Shown here piece by piece: positions 19,552 through 27,640 of a DNA stretch of 38,500 bases. The position numbers and the translations under genes are program-made. Every line of letters begins with the position of its first letter. The stretch's first letter is position 1. The notes under the pieces were generated by a model. That model saw only the letters and a list, made by a program, of their open reading frames with translations, had not been told where the DNA came from and ran no database searches. This DNA is from Lachnospiraceae bacterium (GTDB lineage: Bacteria > Bacillota > Clostridia > Lachnospirales > Lachnospiraceae): contig SVDH01000020.1 of assembly GCA_015057865.1 (NCBI GenBank), forward strand, positions 1-38,500. The letters run 5' to 3'.

Positions 19552-21099
19552 ATGGGAAAAACAACCGGTTTTCTGGAATTCCAGAGAAAAAATAATAAAG
19601 ATATTCCTGTAGAGGAACGAATTCAAAATTTTGAGGAGTTTCATATTCCTCTTGCAAGAGAGGAACGGAAACAGCAGGCTGCCCGCTGTATGAATTGCGG
19701 TGTGCCTTTCTGTCAGTCGGCCATGACGCTGGCCGGGATGGTAACAGGCTGTCCGCTGCACAACCTGATTCCCGAGTGGAATGATCAGATCTATGCAGAC
19801 CATATGCAGCACGCTTTTTCCAGACTGATCAAGACCAGCAACTTTCCGGAATTCACCGGAAGAGTCTGTCCGGCATTGTGTGAAAAAGCCTGTATGTGCG
19901 GGCAGTATGAAGACCCGGTTACTGTACACGATAACGAGTACTTTCTGATCGAGGAAGCATTTGAAAAAGGGTATATCAAGCCGAAGAAAATTGCAGTAAG
20001 AAGCGGGAAAAAAGTGGCTGTCGTAGGCAGCGGGCCGTCCGGTCTGGCAGTGGCAGATGAATTGAATCACCGCGGACACAGCATAACTGTATTTGAAAGA
20101 GACGATCAGATCGGCGGACTCCTGATGTATGGCATTCCGAATATGAAGCTGGATAAAAGGGTGATTTTGCGGCGTCGTGTGCTGATGGAAGAGGAAGGCG
20201 TGGTATTTCGCACCGGTATGAATATCGATTCGGAAGAGAAGGCGCAGGAACTGAAAGAACAGTTTGATGCAGTTGTTCTTTGCTGTGGGTCAAGACAGGC
20301 CAGAGGACTTACACCCCGTGTGCTGGACTTAAAAGGCAATCCGTTAGAAGCTGCTGACGGAAGCGGAGAAGAAATCGGCTGTACACAGTTAAAGGGTGTA
20401 TATTTTGCAGTTGATTTTCTGAAGTCTACCACAAAACAGCTTATGAAATGTCAGGGCCGTACTGTAACAGAACTGGAAGCCCGGGGCGGCTTTATCAGTG
20501 CAAAGGATAAACATGTCGTTATCGTAGGCGGAGGAGATACAGGAAATGACTGCATCGGAACAGTTATCCGCCACGGATGTAAATCGGTAACGGCTTTGGA
20601 GATGATGCCGGCGCCACCATGGGAACGTGGCGCATCCAATCCATGGCCGCAGTGGCCAAAGATCAGAAAGATTGATTATGGCCACGAAGAAGCAATCAGA
20701 CAGTTCGGGGAAGATCCGCGTATTTATGAGACGACAGTAAAATCTGTTCAGGCAACCAAACGCGGCGCGATCAAAAAACTTACAACAATACAGCTTAACT
20801 GGGAAGGAAGAAGTTTTACAGAAATTGAAGGGTCAGAAAAGACCATTCCCTGTGATCTGCTCTTGATCGCCGCCGGTTTCACAGGCTGTGAAGCATACGT
20901 GGCAGAGGCGTTTGGAATCGAGCGGGGACCGCGCGGAACCATTCTGACAGAAAGCGGACACTATGCAACCAGTGTTCCGGGCGTATTTACTGCCGGAGAT
21001 ATGCACAGGGGCGCATCGCTTGTCGTATGGGGAATTACGGAAGGCCGTGCCTGCGCCAGAGAAGTTGATCAGTATCTGTTGGGATATACGACATTATAA
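19552..21099 (+). CDS. gltD: Glutamate synthase, small (beta) subunit
   Basis: It feeds electrons from NAD(P)H through FAD and iron-sulfur clusters to GltB. The 515-residue protein has the N-terminal cysteine-rich region (CMNCGVPFCQS, GCPLHNLIPEWND, GRVCPALCEKACMCG), an FAD-binding fold (VAVVGSGPSGLAVADEL, residues about 154-170) and an NAD(P)-binding fold (VVIVGGGDTGNDC). The C-terminal VPGVFTAGDMHRGASLVVW segment is typical. GAGGT precedes the ATG. The stop codon overlaps the ribosome site of carA, showing tight linkage to the carbamoyl-phosphate genes. Confidence 0.97.
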   Translation: MGKTTGFLEFQRKNNKDIPVEERIQNFEEFHIPLAREERKQQAARCMNCGVPFCQSAMTLAGMVTGCPLHNLIPEWNDQIYADHMQHAFSRLIKTSNFPEFTGRVCPALCEKACMCGQYEDPVTVHDNEYFLIEEAFEKGYIKPKKIAVRSGKKVAVVGSGPSGLAVADELNHRGHSITVFERDDQIGGLLMYGIPNMKLDKRVILRRRVLMEEEGVVFRTGMNIDSEEKAQELKEQFDAVVLCCGSRQARGLTPRVLDLKGNPLEAADGSGEEIGCTQLKGVYFAVDFLKSTTKQLMKCQGRTVTELEARGGFISAKDKHVVIVGGGDTGNDCIGTVIRHGCKSVTALEMMPAPPWERGASNPWPQWPKIRKIDYGHEEAIRQFGEDPRIYETTVKSVQATKRGAIKKLTTIQLNWEGRSFTEIEGSEKTIPCDLLLIAAGFTGCEAYVAEAFGIERGPRGTILTESGHYATSVPGVFTAGDMHRGASLVVWGITEGRACAREVDQYLLGYTTL

Positions 21100-21115
21100 G
21101 GAGCCAGAAGACCAT

Positions 21116-22207
21116 ATGAAGGCATATCTGATATTGGAAGACGGAACAACTTATGTCGGAACAGCGATCGGTGCATGCAAAGAAGTGATATCAGAAATCG
21201 TATTCCAGACTGCAATGACCGGTTATCAGGAGGTCCTCTCAGATCCTTCCTATGCAGGGCAGGCGATCGTGATGACGTATCCGCTGATCGGAAATTACGG
21301 GGTGTCTCACACAGATATGGAGTCGAGAAAACCATGGGCAGATGCGTTCCTGGTCAGAGAGCTTGCCCGTGAACCCAGCAGCTGGAGAAGAGATAATACG
21401 CTGGAAAACTTTTTGAAAGAATATCATATTCCGGGAATCGCAGGACTGGATACGCGCAGTCTGACAAAACATCTGCGTCGGAACGGAACCATGAACGGAT
21501 GCGTTACGACAAAGCATTATGAAGGGTTTGAAAAAAGGGAACTGCTTGAGAGAATCCGGGCTTACTGCGTCTGTGATGTGGTGCAGCGGGTCAGTGTAAA
21601 AGAACCAGTGTTTTCTCCGTCCGGAAGCAGAAACGGGAAAAAAGTGGCGCTCATTGATCTCGGAACGAAAAGAAATATCATACATTCTCTTGAAAAGCGC
21701 GGATGTACAGTCTGTATTTATCCGGCAGATACTGCGGCGAATGAAATCCTTGCAGCCAGACCGGACGGGATCATGCTGTCAAACGGTCCCGGGGATCCGG
21801 CGAAAAACACAGATATCATCAGAGAGATCAGGAAACTTTACGAGTCGGATATACCGATCTTTGCGATCTGTCTCGGCCATCAGCTGATGGCACTTGCAAC
21901 AGGCGCAAAAACTTTTAAATTGACATATGGTCATCGTGGGGGGAACCATCCGGTGAAAGATCTTTCGACAGGAAAGGTTTATATCAGTGCGCAGAATCAT
22001 GGATATGCAGTGGATGCAAAGACCCTGGATCCCGCAGTCGCCGTAGAAAGCTTCCGGAATGTCAATGACGGTACGAATGAAGGCCTGCATTATCTCGGGA
22101 AAAGAATCCGGACGGTGCAGTTTCATCCGGAGGCAAGGCCGGGTCCGACTGATACAGACTATCTGTTTGATGAATTCATGGAGATGATGGAGGGACGGCA
22201 TGCGTGA
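21116..22207 (+). CDS. carA: Carbamoyl-phosphate synthase, glutaminase (small) subunit
   Basis: It releases ammonia from glutamine for CarB. The 363-residue protein has the CarA N-terminal domain (LILEDGTTYVG, TAMTGYQEVLSDPSYAGQ) and a class I amidotransferase domain with nucleophile Cys in FAICLGHQLMALA and the His-Glu pair in QFHPEA. The ATG at 21116 follows an AAGGAG that begins in the gltD stop codon, about twelve bases upstream; the open frame reaches further back into gltD, so the later ATG is taken. It overlaps carB by eight bases. Confidence 0.97.
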   Translation: MKAYLILEDGTTYVGTAIGACKEVISEIVFQTAMTGYQEVLSDPSYAGQAIVMTYPLIGNYGVSHTDMESRKPWADAFLVRELAREPSSWRRDNTLENFLKEYHIPGIAGLDTRSLTKHLRRNGTMNGCVTTKHYEGFEKRELLERIRAYCVCDVVQRVSVKEPVFSPSGSRNGKKVALIDLGTKRNIIHSLEKRGCTVCIYPADTAANEILAARPDGIMLSNGPGDPAKNTDIIREIRKLYESDIPIFAICLGHQLMALATGAKTFKLTYGHRGGNHPVKDLSTGKVYISAQNHGYAVDAKTLDPAVAVESFRNVNDGTNEGLHYLGKRIRTVQFHPEARPGPTDTDYLFDEFMEMMEGRHA

Positions 22208-25200
22208 TCCAAGAATAAAGAAAGTGTTGGTGATCGGGTCCGGGCCCATCGTGATCGGTCAGGCAGCAGAATTTGACTACGCCGGAACGCAGGCCTGTGA
22301 GGCTTTAAAGGAAGACGATATTGAAGTTGTTCTGGTCAATTCGAATCCTGCGACGATCATGACAGATGTGTCAATTGCAGATCATGTATATATAGAACCG
22401 CTGACTACCGGAATGCTTACGAGGATCATCGAGAAAGAAAGACCGGATTCGATCCTGCCGACGCTGGGCGGACAGGCAGGTCTGAATCTGGCGATGGCAT
22501 TAGAGGAAAAAGGAATCCTTAAGGATTATCAGGTCCGGTTGATCGGCACGACAGCAGATACCATCCGCAGAGCGGAAGACCGGCTGATGTTTAAGGAAAC
22601 GATGGAGCAGATGGGAGAGCCGATCGCGGCATCTGAGGTCGTGCATTCTTTAGAAGACGGTCTGAAAGCGGCGGCTGAGATCGGATACCCAGTTGTGTTG
22701 CGGCCTGCCTATACGCTGGGCGGATCCGGTGGTGGCATTGCGTATACAAAGGATCAGTGCAGGGAGATTCTGGAAAACGGTCTCCGATTATCCCGTGTTC
22801 ATGAGGTGTTGGTTGAAAAATGCATCGCCGGATGGAAAGAGATCGAGTATGAAGTGATCAGGGACGGAGCCGGCAATGTGATCACGGTTTGTAACATGGA
22901 AAACATCGACCCGGTCGGCATACATACAGGGGATTCAATCGTTGTAGCGCCGTCACAGACACTATCTGATCAGGAATATCAGATGCTTCGTACATCGTCT
23001 CTGCATATCATATCAGAGCTTCAGATCACCGGCGGATGTAATGTGCAATTCGCATTGCATCCTGACCGGCTGGAATATTGTGTGATCGAGGTCAATCCGC
23101 GTGTGTCCCGGTCTTCGGCACTTGCCTCAAAGGCAACAGGCTATCCGATCGCGCGTGTGGCAGCAAAGATTGCGCTTGGCTATCGGCTTGATGAGATCCG
23201 GAATGAAGTCACAAAGGAAACATATGCATGTTTTGAACCCATGCTGGACTATTGCGTTGTGAAGATGCCAAGGCTTCCTTTTGATAAGTTTATTTCGGCA
23301 GAGCATTCACTGGGAACTCAGATGAAAGCAACCGGAGAAGTCATGGCCATTTCCGGCAGCTTTGAGGGCGGTCTGATGAAAGCAATCCGTTCGCTTGAAC
23401 AGCATGTGGACAGTTTGCTATCGTATGATTATTCACACTTATCAGATGATGAACTGTCGGATCTGCTCGATCAGGTAGATGACCGGCGGATCTGGATCAT
23501 TGCCGAGGCGTTGCGGCGCAAATACAGTGTAGCCGGAATCCATAAAAAGACGCAGATCGATAAGTGGTTTCTGGACAAGATCAAAGTCCTGGTAGAAATG
23601 GAAAGCGTCCTTAAGAGACGCCCGATGACCAACGATGTCCTGCGGCGCGCCAAGCGTCTGGAGTTTCCGGATGCCGTGATCGCGCGGTTATCCGGGTATC
23701 CGGAAGAAGAAATACACAGGATGTGCAAACAGGCCGGAATCACAGCAGCCTTTCAGATGGTAGACACTTGCGCTGCCGAATTTGATGCAAGGACACCCTA
23801 TTATTATTCCGCATTCGGTGTTGAAAACGAAGCGATGCCGTCCGGATCAGGAAAGAAAAAAATCCTGATCCTGGGATCGGGACCGATCCGGATCGGACAG
23901 GGGGTGGAGTTTGACTATTGCTGCGTTCACAGTACCTGGGCGTTCCGCCGCGAGGGCTGGGAGACGATCATGATCAACAACAACCCGGAAACCGTCTCTA
24001 CGGACTTTGATACGGCAGACAGGTTATACTTTGAGCCGCTGACAGCAGAAGATGTCAGAAAAGTAGTAGAAATTGAACATCCTGACGGTGCAGTTGTGCA
24101 GTTCGGCGGACAGACGGCGATTGGATTAACGGAAGCGCTTAAGCGTTTCGGCGTTCCGATCCTCGGCACGGCACCGGACGATGTGGATGCGGCGGAAGAC
24201 AGGAAGCGGTTTGATGAGATCCTTGAACGGACCGGGATCCCGCGGCCCGCGGGCCATACGGTGTTTACGGCAGAAGAAGCAAAGCAGGCAGCAAAAGCGC
24301 TCGGGTATCCGGTTCTGGTGCGCCCGTCATATGTACTGGGCGGACAGGGCATGCACATTGCTGTCGATGAGGAGGACATAGAAGAATATATCGGAGAGAT
24401 CAACCGTTATCAGCAGGATCACCCGATCCTTATAGATAAATACATCAGAGGAACCGAGGTGGAGATCGATGCGGTCTGTGACGGAGACCAGATTCTGATA
24501 CCGGGTATTATGGAGCACGTGGAACGGACAGGAATCCATTCCGGTGATTCGATTTCTGTTTATCCGGCAATGTCGATTTCTGAAGCGGCAAAGCAGAAAA
24601 TCCTGAAAGATGCCGAAATGCTGGCAATGGCACTGCATGTGAAGGGAATGATCAACATTCAGTATATTGTTGATGGTGACGAAGTATCGATCATCGAAGT
24701 CAATCCGAGATCCTCCAGAACGGTTCCGTATATTTCCAAGGTTACCGGGATCCCGGTCATTGATCTGGCAACAAAAGTAATCTGCGGGCACAGCCTCGCA
24801 TCGATGGGGTATCAGCCGGGTCTGCAGCCTGTATCCGGATACTTTGCCGTAAAGATGCCGGTATTCTCGTTTGAAAAGATTCAGGGGGCAGATATTGCGC
24901 TCGGCCCGGAGATGAAATCTACAGGCGAATGCCTTGGTGTTGCAAAAGAGATGAATGAAGCGATGGGAAAAGCCTTTGCGGGGGCGGGGATCTCTCTGCC
25001 CAAAAGCAGGAAAATGGTGATTACCGTAAGGGATCGATCACAGGGGGAGATGGTACCGGTCGCAAGGAAATTTGCGGCACTTGGCTATCAGATCTATGCC
25101 ACTGCCGGAACGTGCCGCACATTCCGGAAGCATGGAGTGTTGTGTGAGGAGATCCGCAAGGCAGAGGCGGCGTCACCAAACATTCTGGATCTGGTGATGG

Positions 25201-25418
25201 AACATGATCTGGACCTGATCATTGACATTCCGGAAACCGGTATTCACGCTTCGCATGACGGATTCAGGATCCGACGGCTGGCAGTAGAGACAGGCGTATA
25301 TGTGATCAGTGCGGTGGATACGGCAAGGGCGTTGTCTGATGCACTGTCATATCCTGTCGGATTTCAGGACCCGGTTGATACAGGAATCATTCAAAACAGA
25401 TCGCAACGCAGTATCTAA
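22200..25418 (+). CDS. carB: Carbamoyl-phosphate synthase, large subunit
   Basis: It makes carbamoyl phosphate from bicarbonate, two ATP and ammonia tunnelled from CarA, for arginine and pyrimidine synthesis. The 1072-residue length is standard. Two homologous ATP-grasp halves are visible: VIGSGPIVIGQAAEFDYAGTQ at the start and ILGSGPIRIGQGVEFDYCC at about 560, each followed by an ATP-grasp domain (PVVLRPAYTLGGSGGG; PVLVRPSYVLGGQGM). The C-terminal about 130 residues form the allosteric MGS-like domain (ATAGTCRTFRKHGV). It starts inside carA with an ATGCGTGA overlap. No strong terminator was found after the stop. Confidence 0.97.
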   Translation: MRDPRIKKVLVIGSGPIVIGQAAEFDYAGTQACEALKEDDIEVVLVNSNPATIMTDVSIADHVYIEPLTTGMLTRIIEKERPDSILPTLGGQAGLNLAMALEEKGILKDYQVRLIGTTADTIRRAEDRLMFKETMEQMGEPIAASEVVHSLEDGLKAAAEIGYPVVLRPAYTLGGSGGGIAYTKDQCREILENGLRLSRVHEVLVEKCIAGWKEIEYEVIRDGAGNVITVCNMENIDPVGIHTGDSIVVAPSQTLSDQEYQMLRTSSLHIISELQITGGCNVQFALHPDRLEYCVIEVNPRVSRSSALASKATGYPIARVAAKIALGYRLDEIRNEVTKETYACFEPMLDYCVVKMPRLPFDKFISAEHSLGTQMKATGEVMAISGSFEGGLMKAIRSLEQHVDSLLSYDYSHLSDDELSDLLDQVDDRRIWIIAEALRRKYSVAGIHKKTQIDKWFLDKIKVLVEMESVLKRRPMTNDVLRRAKRLEFPDAVIARLSGYPEEEIHRMCKQAGITAAFQMVDTCAAEFDARTPYYYSAFGVENEAMPSGSGKKKILILGSGPIRIGQGVEFDYCCVHSTWAFRREGWETIMINNNPETVSTDFDTADRLYFEPLTAEDVRKVVEIEHPDGAVVQFGGQTAIGLTEALKRFGVPILGTAPDDVDAAEDRKRFDEILERTGIPRPAGHTVFTAEEAKQAAKALGYPVLVRPSYVLGGQGMHIAVDEEDIEEYIGEINRYQQDHPILIDKYIRGTEVEIDAVCDGDQILIPGIMEHVERTGIHSGDSISVYPAMSISEAAKQKILKDAEMLAMALHVKGMINIQYIVDGDEVSIIEVNPRSSRTVPYISKVTGIPVIDLATKVICGHSLASMGYQPGLQPVSGYFAVKMPVFSFEKIQGADIALGPEMKSTGECLGVAKEMNEAMGKAFAGAGISLPKSRKMVITVRDRSQGEMVPVARKFAALGYQIYATAGTCRTFRKHGVLCEEIRKAEAASPNILDLVMEHDLDLIIDIPETGIHASHDGFRIRRLAVETGVYVISAVDTARALSDALSYPVGFQDPVDTGIIQNRSQRSI

Positions 25419-25622
25419 ATGAGCTGTGCTGACGATACATATCCCATTCCGTTATCGGACAGAAGGCGTGCAGATGGAGAGATCCGGATGCGCGTCTTCT
25501 GCGTTCAAAGCGTCATGCAGCCGGACTCGTATCGCGCACAGCACGATATTTTTTCCATAAGGAAGGCCATAAGGAAACGGGTATTTGTTCTTTTTGAAAA
25601 GCAGTGGTAAAACAATAAGTAA
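25419..25622 (+). other. carB-amt1 intergenic region, promoter part
   Basis: This stretch of the 309-base gap has no credible gene. Its last third holds the amt1 promoter: TTGTTC (25585-25590), 17 bases, TAAAAC (25608-25613), which puts the -10 box nine bases before the leader motif, as in the other copies. TTGAAA (25594-25599) with TAAGTA is an alternative. A small palindrome TTCCATAAGGAA occurs near 25554-25565. Nothing else was recognised. Confidence 0.4.
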
Positions 25623-25679
25623 GCAAAGGCGCTTTGTCAAAACGGTAGTGTTACGGCAATGCGTCTTTCTTTTCGTTTC
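25619..25679 (+). promoter_or_regulatory. amt1 leader: hexaloop / terminator element (copy D)
   Basis: GCAAAGGCGC lies at 25623-25632. The long hairpin pairs AAAGGCGC with GCGTCTTT and TTGTC with GGCAA (arms 25625-25638 and 25655-25668), with an inner AAC/GTT stem. It is followed by the T-rich CTTTTCGTTTCG. The alternative small stem AAGC/GCTT carries loop AAAGGC with A1 and G4. It lies about 50 bases before the amt1 start. Confidence 0.6.
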
Positions 25680-25727
25680 GCGAACGATGCTAAAAATCTT
25701 TATGTAATCAGGAGGTGTTTTTTAACT

Positions 25728-27470
25728 ATGACCATACAGGCACTTGCATCGGCACTTGATTCGGGATGGACCCTGTTAGGTGCGGCACTGGTATTTTTTA
25801 TGCAGGCAGGATTTACAATGGTAGAGGCAGGTCTTACCAGAGCAAAAAATACCGGAAATATTATAATGAAAAACATGATGGATCTTTGTATCGGCGCACC
25901 ACTGTACTGGTTTGTGGGTTTCGGGATCATGATGGGTACCAATGCGGTCTGCAATCAGTTTATCGGCGGACTCAATCTGTTTTGTCTGCAAAGTGATGAT
26001 TTTACGACCATGATCTTTCAGACCGTATTCTGTGCGACATCGGCAACAATTGTATCCGGCGCCATGGCGGAGCGGACAAAGTTTTCTTCTTATTGTATCT
26101 ACAGCGCGATCATCAGTCTGATCGTATATCCGATATCCGGGCACTGGATCTGGGGCGGCGGCTGGCTGGCAGCACTTGGATTTCATGATTTTGCCGGATC
26201 GACAGCAGTACATATGGTTGGCGGAGTTGCAGCATTTGTTGGCGCGGCAATCTTAGGACCGCGGATCGGAAAGTATACAAAAGACGGAAAAGTCAATGCG
26301 ATTCCGGGACACAATCTGCTGGCCGCGGCGCTGGGTGTTTTTATCCTATGGTTCTGCTGGTTCGGGTTTAACGGGGCATCCACAACAGCACTTGCAGATG
26401 GTGCATATATTGTTGCGGCACGTGTCTTTTTCACGACAAATCTATGCACGGCAATCTCAACATGTACCGTGCTATTCGTGACCTGGATCCGTTATGGAAA
26501 GCCGGATGTGTCCATGACGCTCAACGGCACTTTGGCGGGACTCGTCGGAATTACAGCCGGATGTGATACGGTAACACCGATCGGCGCAGCGATCATAGGA
26601 ATCGTCTGCGGGATCGTAGTGGTATTCGGAATCGAAGTTGTTGATCAGAAATTAAAAGTTGATGATCCGGTTGGCGCAGTCGGCGTTCATGGTATCTGCG
26701 GTGCCGTAGGAACGATTCTGGTCGGTTTCCTGGGATTTTATGATTATGGACTTGGAGAGGCAAGCGGGCTTCTTTATGGTGGCGGAGGATACTCCCTGGG
26801 AATCCAGTGTCTCGGTGTGATCGCTGTGATTGGCTGGGTTGGGTGTACCATGGGAGCGGTATTCCTGATCATAAAGAAGACGATCGGAATTCGATGTACA
26901 GCAGAGGAGGAAATCGAAGGTCTGGATATTCAGGAACATAATCTTGCGAGTGCATACGCAGATTTTGCTTTGGCATCTAGTATCAACAACTTTGTATCAC
27001 ACGGAGATGTTGTGATCGGAAATCATCCGCAATTTGCAGTTACAGGAGATGTTTCTCCGGATGACGCTGTCCCGGTGGAGCTGCGGACACCGGATCCGTC
27101 GATCGCACTTGGCAGTGATGTGAGCATTACAAAGATCACAATCTTTACGAAACAGAGTAAGTTTGAGAGCCTGAACAGAGCCATGACCGAGATCGGAATC
27201 ACCGGTATGACTGTGACGAATGTTCTTGGGTGTGGCGCACAGGCGGGACGAACCAGTTACTATCGTGGCGCGGAGCTTGCCATGAATCTTCTGCCTAAGA
27301 TTCAGGTGGATATTGTTGTCAGCAAGATCTCGCCACGTGATGTGATCAATGCAGCAAAGAAAGCACTGTATACGGGGCATATCGGTGATGGAAAAATCTT
27401 CGTATACAATGTAGAGAATGCTGTAAAGATCAGTACCGGAGCAGAAGGCTACGATGCCCTGCAGGACTAA
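25728..27470 (+). CDS. Ammonium transporter fused to a C-terminal PII signalling domain
   Basis: It is a membrane channel for ammonium. The 580-residue protein has an Amt domain (about 1-405) with eleven likely membrane helices and the twin pore histidines in STAVHMVGG and VGVHGICG. After a linker of about 60 residues comes a complete PII domain (about 467-580) with GITGMTV, the T-loop GCGAQAGRTSYYRGAEL, LPKIQ and TGHIGDGKIF. Gln39 and Lys58 (E. coli PII numbering) are kept. Position 51, the uridylylated Tyr in E. coli, is Leu. A covalent PII domain would act as a built-in gate of the pore (inference). The ATG at 25728 has AGGAGGTG about ten bases upstream; the frame extends back but covers the leader. 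It has its own attenuator-like leader. Confidence 0.93.
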   Translation: MTIQALASALDSGWTLLGAALVFFMQAGFTMVEAGLTRAKNTGNIIMKNMMDLCIGAPLYWFVGFGIMMGTNAVCNQFIGGLNLFCLQSDDFTTMIFQTVFCATSATIVSGAMAERTKFSSYCIYSAIISLIVYPISGHWIWGGGWLAALGFHDFAGSTAVHMVGGVAAFVGAAILGPRIGKYTKDGKVNAIPGHNLLAAALGVFILWFCWFGFNGASTTALADGAYIVAARVFFTTNLCTAISTCTVLFVTWIRYGKPDVSMTLNGTLAGLVGITAGCDTVTPIGAAIIGIVCGIVVVFGIEVVDQKLKVDDPVGAVGVHGICGAVGTILVGFLGFYDYGLGEASGLLYGGGGYSLGIQCLGVIAVIGWVGCTMGAVFLIIKKTIGIRCTAEEEIEGLDIQEHNLASAYADFALASSINNFVSHGDVVIGNHPQFAVTGDVSPDDAVPVELRTPDPSIALGSDVSITKITIFTKQSKFESLNRAMTEIGITGMTVTNVLGCGAQAGRTSYYRGAELAMNLLPKIQVDIVVSKISPRDVINAAKKALYTGHIGDGKIFVYNVENAVKISTGAEGYDALQD

Positions 27471-27491
27471 CTGCATATGAAAGCTGGAACG

Positions 27492-27526
27492 CCATATTTT
27501 TTTGATATGGGAATCATATCATTTTG
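27492..27526 (+). terminator. Weak hairpins after amt1
   Basis: CCATAT/ATATGG (27492-27510) and GATATG/CATATC (27504-27520) are two overlapping, mutually exclusive small stems; the second is followed by ATTTT. It could be a weak terminator for amt1. The stems are only six pairs long. Confidence 0.3.
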
Positions 27527-27538
27527 AATAGAGTCAGT

Positions 27539-27567
27539 TTGACAAGAATACGGTTTCAATATACGAT
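27539..27567 (+). promoter_or_regulatory. amt2 promoter
   Basis: TTGACA (27539-27544), 17 bases, TACGAT (27562-27567). The -10 box ends nine bases before GCAAAGGCGC. Confidence 0.7.
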
Positions 27568-27572
27568 AGCAC

Positions 27573-27616
27573 CTGAGCAAAGGCGCTTGAGACAATGATT
27601 GTCTCAGGCGCCTTTT
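27573..27616 (+). promoter_or_regulatory. amt2 leader: hexaloop / terminator element (copy E)
   Basis: GCAAAGGCGC lies at 27577-27586. The long hairpin is almost perfect: 27579-27595 pairs with 27599-27615 (17 pairs, one T-G wobble, loop TGA), followed by TTTTACTATTT. The alternative small stem TGAGC/GCTTG (two wobbles) has loop AAAGGC with A1 and G4. It ends about 25 bases before the amt2 start. Confidence 0.65.
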
Positions 27617-27640
27617 ACTATTTATGAAGGGAGACAGGTC

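Noticed and set aside
25419-25610. Small ORF of 63 codons after carB
   Set aside because: No ribosome site, no recognisable family, and it starts at the carB stop and runs into the amt1 promoter region.
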